13,355 nt of DNA from Chloroflexota bacterium (lineage in GTDB: Bacteria; Chloroflexota; Anaerolineae; Caldilineales; Caldilineaceae): assembly GCA_003577005.1 (NCBI GenBank), contig QEUW01000202.1:1-13355 (forward strand). Reading direction: 5' to 3'. The translations under genes were made by a program, and so were the position numbers. Positions 1 through 5,126 of this stretch are shown here, piece after piece. A model generated the notes under the pieces. It saw nothing but the letters and a program-made list of their open reading frames with translations. It searched no databases and was not told the origin of the DNA. Position 1 is the stretch's first letter. Every line of letters begins with the position of its first letter.

Positions 1-1475
1 GTGGCGACGCTGACGCGGCCGCTGGTCTCGACCGTCACCTTTGCTCCTTCGTAGGGTCCGATGCCGGTGCCTTCGACATAGGTCACGATGCCAATGCCTA
101 CACGCTTTCCCTGTGCGCGCAGGCGGGGCTGCTCTTCTTCGATGAACTGGCGGTAGTGGATGAGCTCTACCGCCTTGTCCAGCGCCGGTTTGTAGTTGCC
201 GCTGTCGTAGACCAGCGGCGCAAAATCCTGGTAGATGATCTGGTTGTTGTAGGGGAATTTATCGGGCGGGATCAAATTGCGGCGGCGGATTTCGACCCGG
301 TCGATGCCCAATGCCCTTGCTGCAATGTCAAGCAGCCGCTCCATGACAAAGACGCCGTGTTGCCGCCCCGCGCCCCGATAGGGGGTGACGATGGGCTTGT
401 TGGTAAAGAGCGACTTGAACTCGGAGTAGTAGTGCTCGATATCATACTGGCCGAGGAGCGTACACTGGCTGTTGAGCGGCACGGTCAACCCGTAGGGGGC
501 GTACGCTCCTGCGTCATGCAGGAAGGAGTCCCAAATCCCCAGCACCCGGCCATCCTTGGTCAATGCGATCTCCGCCTCATGCACCTGCCCGCGCTCTTGC
601 GTCGTAGCGTAGAAGTTCTCCTGCCGGTCCTCGATCCACTTGACCGGGCGGCCCAGGCGCATGGCGATCCACGGCAACAGCACCTCTTCGGGGTAGAACA
701 TCATGATCTTGGGCCCAAAGCCGCCGCCGATAAAGGGTGCGATCACGCGCACCTGCTTTTCCGAAAGGCCAAGCATGGCCGCCAGCCCGTTGCGGATGGG
801 GATGGGCGCCTGGGTCGTGTCCCACACGGTCAGCGCCTGGCTCTTGGCGTCCCAACTGGCGACGATGCCGCGGTTCTCCAGCGCCGCCGCCGTGCCCCGG
901 TCATAGACGAAGCGCCGCCGGATGACCACATCGGCCCGCGCATGAGCCTGCGCATAGTCCCCCTTGCGCTGGATGACGTGGGCGTTGAGGTTCTGCTCCA
1001 GATCGTCATGGACGAGTGGTGTATCAGGCTTCAACGCTTGCTCCAGATCGACGACGGCGGGCAGCGGCTCATAGTCCACGACAATGCGCTCGGCGGCGTC
1101 CTCGGCCAGATAGCGGCTCTCGGCCACCACCACGGCGATGGGCTCCCCCACATGACGCACTTTGTCTCTGGCCAGCGGCACCTGGGTGCGTTGGTTGAAG
1201 ACGAGATTGGGCACGGGCGGCGGCGGCACCAACAGCGGCCCCGGCTGCCAGTAGTCGCCCAGGTCGCTGGCAGTGTAGACGGCGACGACGCCGGGCATGG
1301 ATCGCGCCGCCGTCACATCGATGTTGCGCAGCCGCGCATGGGCATAGCTGCTGCGCAGAAATGCAACATGCACCATACCGGGCAAATGCACATCATCCAC
1401 AAAGAGCGCCTGGCCGGTGAGCAGCGCCGGGTCTTCGTTGCGTTTGATCGGTTGGCCAAAGTAGCGAGTGGTCAT
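1..1475 (-). CDS. Molybdenum hydroxylase large (molybdopterin-binding) subunit, CoxL form II / xanthine dehydrogenase family, C-terminus cut by window edge
   Basis: About 491 N-terminal residues are present, reading right to left from an ATG at 1473-1475; the stop lies beyond position 1. The start MTTRYFGQPIKRNEDPALLTG is typical of CoxL-like subunits, which bind the molybdopterin cofactor and hydroxylate a carbon of the substrate with water as oxygen donor. The molybdopterin-binding GGGFGPK motif lies near residues 245-255. The active-site loop reads PYRGAGR at residues 365-371, matching form II (AYRGAGR) and not the AYxCSFR loop of true CO dehydrogenase, so CO oxidation is unlikely and the substrate is unknown. 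The start overlaps the stop of the upstream 131-aa gene (ATGA), and no clear Shine-Dalgarno is seen, which suggests translational coupling. The FAD and 2Fe-2S subunits are upstream in the same direction. Family assignment is firm; specificity is not. Confidence 0.93.
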   Translation of the reverse strand, partial: MTTRYFGQPIKRNEDPALLTGQALFVDDVHLPGMVHVAFLRSSYAHARLRNIDVTAARSMPGVVAVYTASDLGDYWQPGPLLVPPPPVPNLVFNQRTQVPLARDKVRHVGEPIAVVVAESRYLAEDAAERIVVDYEPLPAVVDLEQALKPDTPLVHDDLEQNLNAHVIQRKGDYAQAHARADVVIRRRFVYDRGTAAALENRGIVASWDAKSQALTVWDTTQAPIPIRNGLAAMLGLSEKQVRVIAPFIGGGFGPKIMMFYPEEVLLPWIAMRLGRPVKWIEDRQENFYATTQERGQVHEAEIALTKDGRVLGIWDSFLHDAGAYAPYGLTVPLNSQCTLLGQYDIEHYYSEFKSLFTNKPIVTPYRGAGRQHGVFVMERLLDIAARALGIDRVEIRRRNLIPPDKFPYNNQIIYQDFAPLVYDSGNYKPALDKAVELIHYRQFIEEEQPRLRAQGKRVGIGIVTYVEGTGIGPYEGAKVTVETSGRVSVA

Positions 1476-1867
1476 TGTGCGTTCGTTTCTTGCGCCGGTA
1501 AATCCAGGCGTTCGTCAATCCAGGCTCGCACGAGCGCACTGACAGATGTATCTGCCGCAACTGCTTCGGCGTGAAGAATGTCCTTGACGAACGCCGGCAC
1601 CTGCACAGAAACCTGTTCGGGATGCTGATCGGCCAGGTCGAGGGGTTCGAAGTAGCTAGCCGGATAGAGGTAACCCTGCTCACTACCGGGCTCACCAAAC
1701 GAACCGTCAATGACGCGAATCATGCCACGGCGCTCGGCTTGGGAGTCGGGGATCCTTTTGTAGACCTTGCCGATGATCAGGCCGTAGATCTCTTCATCAG
1801 GTGGCTCTTCGCCGGGCCGATGAATAAATTGTCGATTCTCAATGCAGCGAACGTATAGCGTTGTCAT
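1472..1867 (-). CDS. 131-aa protein: SH3-like N-terminal segment plus ribbon-helix-helix-like C-terminus, function unknown
   Basis: I do not recognise a named family for the whole protein. Residues 1-78 (YVRCIEN, then GLIIGKVYKRIPD, MIRVID and GYLYPASYFEPL) resemble small hypothetical proteins that I recall from cyanobacteria and Chloroflexota, with a short beta-rich pattern. Residues 86-123 begin with an alternating strand (VSVQVP) followed by two predicted helices ending in SALVRAWIDERLDLP, the layout of a ribbon-helix-helix (CopG-like) DNA-binding dimer. The gene overlaps by 4 bases both the 76-aa gene upstream (1864-1867) and the hydroxylase large subunit downstream (1472-1475), so all three are probably co-translated. 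It could be an antitoxin-like or autoregulatory protein, or an accessory of the hydroxylase operon. Coding status is well supported by the two tight junctions; the role is open. Confidence 0.8.
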   Translation of the reverse strand: MTTLYVRCIENRQFIHRPGEEPPDEEIYGLIIGKVYKRIPDSQAERRGMIRVIDGSFGEPGSEQGYLYPASYFEPLDLADQHPEQVSVQVPAFVKDILHAEAVAADTSVSALVRAWIDERLDLPAQETNAQ

Positions 1868-2094
1868 GGTAGCTTTTCTATGTCTCGAATGGCTTTCATA
1901 TCCTTGCGTCCGATGCCTTGCGCTTCGAACCAGTGTAGTTCTGCCAGACAGACTTCGCCGGTCTCATACTCAACCAGCGCAAAGCCCTTCAGCTTGCGCC
2001 AGTTTCCGCGCCCATAGCGCCGATTCAAGTAGTGACGGGCGCGCACTCCTGTGCCTCTGGCGATGATCTCAATGTGGTCGATGTCGGCGAGCAA
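1864..2094 (-). CDS. 76-aa conserved-looking small protein, function unknown
   Basis: A small basic protein (pI judged from many Arg and Lys) with a distinctive centre, RHYLNRRYGRGNWRKLKG, and a C-terminal half ELHWFEAQGIGRKDMK. It resembles short hypothetical proteins that I recall from cyanobacteria and Chloroflexota, but I know of no assigned function. The start is uncertain. The frame is open up to a TAG at 2155-2157, but the only conventional initiator is the TTG at 2092-2094, with no good Shine-Dalgarno; residues upstream of it (GDHFARDDFKL) look protein-like, so a rarer start inside the 2Fe-2S gene is possible. Its stop overlaps the ATG of the 131-aa gene. The pair could be a toxin-antitoxin-like unit, with this basic protein as the candidate effector; that is inference from size, order and overlap only. 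Confidence 0.72.
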   Translation of the reverse strand: MLADIDHIEIIARGTGVRARHYLNRRYGRGNWRKLKGFALVEYETGEVCLAELHWFEAQGIGRKDMKAIRDIEKLP

Positions 2095-2119
2095 CTTGAA
2101 ATCATCGCGAGCAAAGTGA

Positions 2120-2659
2120 TCACCTGTCGATTGGATTTGACGTCCGGGCGGCCACTACCACCGCCTCGACGATATTCTGATACCCCGTGCAGCGGCAGAG
2201 GTTGCCGGAGAGCGCCTCGCGAATCTGGCTTTCGGTTGGCTGCGGGTTCTCTTGCAGAAAGGGTACAAGCGTCATCAAAAAGCCGGGTGTGCAGAAGCCG
2301 CACTGGAGGGCATGTTGCTCGCGGAACGCCTCCTGCAGCGGATGAAGCTGGCCATCGCCCGGCGCTAACCCTTCCACCGTGGTGATCTCATGACCGTCTG
2401 CCTGCACGGCGAACAGGATACACGAGCGCACGGCTGCCATGTCTCCGGCAGCGCCCCCTTCTGCTGGCGAGGCGCTCATGAGCATGGTGCATGCGCCACA
2501 CGAACCGTGTTCGCAGCCAACATGGGTGCCGGTCAGGTTGAGTTCATGGCGCAGGAAGTCGCAGAGCAGCAGCCGCGGCTCGACAGACCGTTCGTAGTGT
2601 ATGCCATTCACTGTGAGGGAAAGAGCACAGAGATTGTTCAGAGGTTGCTGATCGTCCAT
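2120..2659 (-). CDS. Molybdenum hydroxylase small subunit, two [2Fe-2S] clusters (CoxS-like)
   Basis: This subunit passes electrons from the molybdenum site to FAD. The plant-type cluster ligands are C49, C54, C57 and C80 (GCEHGSCGAC plus RSC); the second cluster uses C120, C123, C155 and C157 (CGFCTPG and GNLCRCTGYQNIV). In CoxS the third and fourth ligands of the first cluster are normally about 12 residues apart; here they are 23 apart, because of an Ala/Gly-rich insert around residues 62-75. At 179 aa it is slightly longer than the usual 155-170. The first residues (MDDQQP) are encoded by a heptanucleotide repeat, and the gene overlaps the end of the FAD subunit by 22 bases. Between it and the large subunit lie two small unrelated genes, which is an unusual arrangement for this operon type. 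Confidence 0.96.
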   Translation of the reverse strand: MDDQQPLNNLCALSLTVNGIHYERSVEPRLLLCDFLRHELNLTGTHVGCEHGSCGACTMLMSASPAEGGAAGDMAAVRSCILFAVQADGHEITTVEGLAPGDGQLHPLQEAFREQHALQCGFCTPGFLMTLVPFLQENPQPTESQIREALSGNLCRCTGYQNIVEAVVVAARTSNPIDR

Positions 2660-3552
2660 CGTCCGTTGTCCATCGTCTGTTGTCCAGCCTGTTCAAACGC
2701 CTCGGCCAGCGCTCGCCGGGTCAGCACACGGGCCAGATGGCGACGATAGGCGGCGCTGGCGTGGATATCGCTGGCCGGGTCGATGTCCTGCGTCGCCACG
2801 ACATCGGCGGCGGCGGCGATCAGTTCGGGGCCAGGGAACTCGTTCTCCAGCAGCCGGGCGCCCGCCTGCGCTGGAACCGGCCCGTCGCCGACGCTGAGCA
2901 AGGCAATCCGAGCCTGGTTGCAACGGCCCGTCTCGTCCAGGGTCACAGTCGCTGTCACACCCACAATGGCGTAATCGCCGTGACGCCGCGCCACCTCCTG
3001 GATCGACCAGCCGGCGCGCAAGGGTTGGGGTGGGAGGTCAATTTCGACCAGGATCTCATCCGGCTCCAGCACCGTGGTAAAGAGGCTGACAAAGAAATCA
3101 CCGGCATCGATCCAGCGGTCACCGCGCTGGCTGCGGGCGCGCAGGCGGGCGCCGAGCACCAGTACAACCGCCGGCAACTCGGCAGCCGGGTCGGCGTGGG
3201 CCAGGCTGCCGCCAATGGTGCCCCGATTGCGGATCTGGACGTGCGCGATGTGGGGCACGGCTGCGTGGAGCAGCGGCGCATGCTCAGCCACCCGCGGGTC
3301 GCGCTCCAACGTCCGCTGCCGCGTCATGGCGCCGATGTGCAGCCCGCCATCCGCTGCTGGGCGTAGAAAAAAGAGCTCGGCGATGCGGTTCAAGTCGACC
3401 ACGACCGACGGTTGGGCCAGACGGAAATTCATGGCCGGCACCAGGCTCTGGCCACCCGCCAGCAGCTTGGCGTCATAGCCGTGTTCGGATAAGAGCGCCA
3501 GCGCTTCATCCAGCGATTGCGGCGCAAAATAACGAAAGGGGGCGGGCTTCAA
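2638..3552 (-). CDS. Molybdenum hydroxylase medium subunit, FAD-binding (CoxM-like)
   Basis: This subunit carries FAD and hands electrons to the final acceptor. The FAD-binding signatures are AGGQSLVPAMN (residues 32-42) and TIGGSLAHADP (112-122). The start is a TTG at 3550-3552: an in-frame TGA at 3565-3567 excludes an earlier one, GAGGAT sits about 7 bases upstream as a Shine-Dalgarno, and MKPAPFRYFAP is the usual beginning of the family. The length, 304 aa, exceeds the usual 285-295. The excess is the tail after EAFEQAGQQ, which reads TMDNGRWTISNL and is translated from a degenerate heptanucleotide repeat. It overlaps the 2Fe-2S gene by 22 bases, and the large subunit lies further downstream. 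The gene order FAD, 2Fe-2S, large matches coxM-coxS-coxL operons. Confidence 0.95.
   Translation of the reverse strand: MKPAPFRYFAPQSLDEALALLSEHGYDAKLLAGGQSLVPAMNFRLAQPSVVVDLNRIAELFFLRPAADGGLHIGAMTRQRTLERDPRVAEHAPLLHAAVPHIAHVQIRNRGTIGGSLAHADPAAELPAVVLVLGARLRARSQRGDRWIDAGDFFVSLFTTVLEPDEILVEIDLPPQPLRAGWSIQEVARRHGDYAIVGVTATVTLDETGRCNQARIALLSVGDGPVPAQAGARLLENEFPGPELIAAAADVVATQDIDPASDIHASAAYRRHLARVLTRRALAEAFEQAGQQTMDNGRWTISNL
2652..2686. repeat. Degenerate heptanucleotide tandem repeat, five copies, within coding sequence
   Basis: Five consecutive 7-base units are seen on the plus strand: TCGTCCA, TCGTCCG, TTGTCCA, TCGTCTG, TTGTCCA. Each differs from the next at one to three positions. On the coding (minus) strand the unit is of the type TGGACRA. 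The array covers the last codons of the FAD subunit and the first codons of the 2Fe-2S subunit in two different frames. Related units occur at 3573-3600 and 8701-8721. Heptanucleotide tandem repeats are known from filamentous cyanobacteria (STRR elements), and similar arrays are common in Chloroflexota as I recall. Confidence 0.8.
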
Positions 3553-3572
3553 ATTGATCCTCGATCAAGGCA

Positions 3573-3607
3573 AAATGACAAAGGACGATAGACGATGGTC
3601 TATCGTC
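3573..3607. repeat. Heptanucleotide repeat copies joined to a 10-bp hairpin between two genes
   Basis: Four 7-base units follow each other (AAATGAC, AAAGGAC, GATAGAC, GATGGTC), the same type as the array at 2652-2686. The last ones form a perfect inverted repeat: GACGATAGAC (3584-3593), loop GATG, GTCTATCGTC (3598-3607). The hairpin touches the TAG stop (3607-3609) of the ECHDC3-like gene and lies upstream of the FAD subunit start. It has no T-tract on either strand, so a standard intrinsic terminator is not supported; it may still stabilise or trim mRNA ends. Confidence 0.75.
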
Positions 3608-4431
3608 TACCTTCCCTGCCAAACCGGCTGCCGTTTTTGCAGAAACGCATCGATGCCCTCTGCCGCATCGTCGGCCTGCATATCACAGGCGATGACTTCG
3701 GCGGCGTAGGCATACGCCTCTTCCAGGCTCATGCCAATCTGCTGGTAGAACATGCGCTTGCCGGACTCGACCGCATATGAAGACTTCGTGGCGATGGCGT
3801 CCACCAGCCGTTGCACGGCAGCATCTAGCTGGTCGGCGGGCACTGCGTCGTTGATGAGCCCATACTGGACAGCCGTCTGGGCATCGATAAAGTCGCCGGT
3901 GAGCAGTAGCTCCAGCGCTTTCTTCTGGGGCATGGCCCGGCTGACGGGCACTGCTGGCGTCGAGCAGAAGAGGCCGACGCGAATGCCCGACGTAGCAAAG
4001 GTTGCGCTATCCGCAGCTACAGCCAGATCGCACTGGGCTACAAGCTGGCAACCGGCAGCCGTCGCCAGCCCCTGCACCTTGGCGATCACCGGCTGTGGCA
4101 ACCGCTGGATGGTGAGCATCATCCGGCTGCACTGGTCGAAGAGCGCCTTTTGAAAGGCGTAGTCGGTGTGGGCGCGCATCTCTTTCAGGTCGTGGCCGGC
4201 GCAGAAGGCCTTACCAGCAGCGGCCAAGACCACGACACGAATCGAATCATTCTGCGCAATATCGTCCAGTTCGCGTTGGAGCGCGGCCAGCATCGCCTGC
4301 GAGAGCGTATTGAACTGTTTGGGGCGGTTGAGGGTCAGGGTTGTGATGTCATCTCGATCTTCGCGCAGAAGAAGAGGCTCTTCGACCAAGGCAATTGCAT
4401 CTGACATTTTTTGTTCACCAACTGTGTTCAT
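3607..4431 (-). CDS. Enoyl-CoA hydratase/isomerase (crotonase) family protein, ECHDC3-like, without both classical catalytic glutamates
   Basis: This crotonase-fold protein has 274 aa. The CoA/oxyanion-hole segments are FCAGHDLKEM (76-85) and GLATAAGCQLVAQCDLAVA (121-139). The segment FATSGIRVGLFCSTPAVPVSRA and the end FLQKRQPVW closely match human ECHDC3 as I recall it. The two glutamates of classical hydratases (E144 and E164 of the rat enzyme) align with Q129 and G149, so normal hydration of enoyl-CoA is doubtful; another CoA-thioester reaction or a binding role is possible. The start is either the ATG at 4429-4431 (GGAAG nine bases upstream) or the ATG at 4405-4407 (residue 9); sequence similarity begins after both. 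It lies downstream of an acyl-CoA synthetase and upstream of the hydroxylase genes on the same strand, so a CoA-linked acid from that pathway is a likely ligand. Confidence 0.92.
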   Translation of the reverse strand: MNTVGEQKMSDAIALVEEPLLLREDRDDITTLTLNRPKQFNTLSQAMLAALQRELDDIAQNDSIRVVVLAAAGKAFCAGHDLKEMRAHTDYAFQKALFDQCSRMMLTIQRLPQPVIAKVQGLATAAGCQLVAQCDLAVAADSATFATSGIRVGLFCSTPAVPVSRAMPQKKALELLLTGDFIDAQTAVQYGLINDAVPADQLDAAVQRLVDAIATKSSYAVESGKRMFYQQIGMSLEEAYAYAAEVIACDMQADDAAEGIDAFLQKRQPVWQGR

Positions 4432-4507
4432 ATTTGTGCTTCCAGGCGGCTGCTCTCCGCATTTCTTATTCCCAGGTTTTACGAGTCATATTTGCGTCGG
4501 CAGACGC
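4432..4507. other. Short gap between toxin stop and ECHDC3-like start
   Basis: These 76 bases are more AT-rich than the neighbouring genes. The 8-mer CATATTTG occurs at the ECH start (about 4429) and again near 4488, and GATATTTG follows inside the end of the toxin gene. No clear terminator or promoter is visible, so read-through from the toxin gene is possible. Confidence 0.4.
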
Positions 4508-4768
4508 TTACTCATAGTGATATTTGCACGAAGCAACGATGATTTCGTCATCTGTTACCTTGTAGACAAGACGATGCTCTTTGGTAATCCGTCTTGACCA
4601 ATAGCCTTGCAGCTCATGGCGCAGAGGCTCCGGTTTACCCAGCCCGGTGAACGGATTGCGTTGTATGTCCTTGATCAGAACGACGATCTTTTGGTGAATG
4701 TGTTTATCCTCTGTCGCCCAATTCGAGAAATCATCAAACGCTTTTGGGAAAAAGCCGACGCGCTTCAT
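4508..4768 (-). CDS. yoeB: YoeB (Txe) family mRNA interferase toxin
   Basis: This 86-aa protein matches E. coli YoeB almost throughout its second half. The segments GKPEPLRHELQGYWSRRIT, EHRLVYKVTDDE and CKYHY are hallmarks. YoeB binds the ribosomal A site and cleaves mRNA; the residues known to matter in E. coli (E46, R65, H83, Y84) correspond here to E47, R66, H84 and Y85, all present, so it is expected to be active. One extra Glu follows the terminal Tyr. The ATG overlaps the stop of the antitoxin gene by 4 bases (4765-4768), the standard antitoxin-first arrangement. The pair is placed between the acyl-CoA synthetase and the crotonase-family gene, in the same direction. Confidence 0.96.
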   Translation of the reverse strand: MKRVGFFPKAFDDFSNWATEDKHIHQKIVVLIKDIQRNPFTGLGKPEPLRHELQGYWSRRITKEHRLVYKVTDDEIIVASCKYHYE

Positions 4769-5073
4769 TCGTCGTCATCCGCAGCTTTGGTCGCTGTATC
4801 GGTATACAGCGTGTCGAGATCGACTTCGATCAGCGGCTGTCCGCGATTGATATACGCAACGGCTTCTAGGAGATGCTTCCGATTTGCTGGTGAACGAAGC
4901 AAATAATCTGTCTCATCGAGACCATGCTCAATCCCATTGGAAGTTCCATTTTCAACCTGGTGGCTCACTTCGCTGACCGTGATCTCTATGATTTTGTCTT
5001 CAAACAACAACTGTAGCGCCCTGATGAATCGTTCATCTAGTTCATTTGCGCGCAGGCGATAAACCGAATGCAT
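4765..5073 (-). CDS. YefM-like antitoxin partner of YoeB
   Basis: At 102 aa it is somewhat longer than E. coli YefM (about 83-92). The recognisable part is residues 53-75 (DETDYLLRSPANRKHLLEAV), the YoeB-binding region of YefM/Phd-type antitoxins. The first 36 residues (MHSVYRLRANELDERFI) are not a standard YefM start but resemble an antitoxin subgroup I recall from cyanobacteria. The acidic tail ends in ADDDE. The start ATG (5071-5073) has a full AAGGAG Shine-Dalgarno at 5081-5086 with 7-base spacing. It is expected to neutralise YoeB and repress its own operon. A 53-base gap separates it from the upstream acyl-CoA synthetase stop; no clear private promoter is visible there. Confidence 0.88.
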   Translation of the reverse strand: MHSVYRLRANELDERFIRALQLLFEDKIIEITVSEVSHQVENGTSNGIEHGLDETDYLLRSPANRKHLLEAVAYINRGQPLIEVDLDTLYTDTATKAADDDE

Positions 5074-5080
5074 GAGTTCG

Positions 5081-5086
5081 CTCCTT
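5081..5086 (-). promoter_or_regulatory. Strong Shine-Dalgarno of the YefM-like antitoxin
   Basis: AAGGAG reads on the minus strand 7 bases before the ATG at 5073. Most minus-strand neighbours show weak or no such site, which fits the need for antitoxin excess over toxin. Confidence 0.8.
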
Positions 5087-5126
5087 CAGTGTCAATGTCT
5101 CGTGCTTCCTTCGTTACAACCACCCT

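Noticed and set aside
1..1475. Aerobic CO dehydrogenase catalytic subunit
   Set aside because: The active-site loop is PYRGAGR and not AYxCSFR, so only the wider molybdenum hydroxylase family is supported.
156..1574. Long plus-strand open frame (472 codons) opposite the hydroxylase large subunit
   Set aside because: It is the antisense of a gene with clear CoxL-type motifs; its translation shows no domain and is typical of a GC-rich shadow frame.
2652..2686. CRISPR-like repeat array
   Set aside because: Units are 7 bases with no spacers and the array lies within coding sequence; it is a simple tandem repeat.
2680..3366. Plus-strand open frame (228 codons) opposite the FAD subunit
   Set aside because: Shadow of a gene with the AGGQS and TIGGS FAD motifs; no independent support.
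3584..3607. Rho-independent terminator after the ECHDC3-like gene
   Set aside because: The stem is good, but no T-run follows on the minus strand, and the stem is explained by inverted heptad units.
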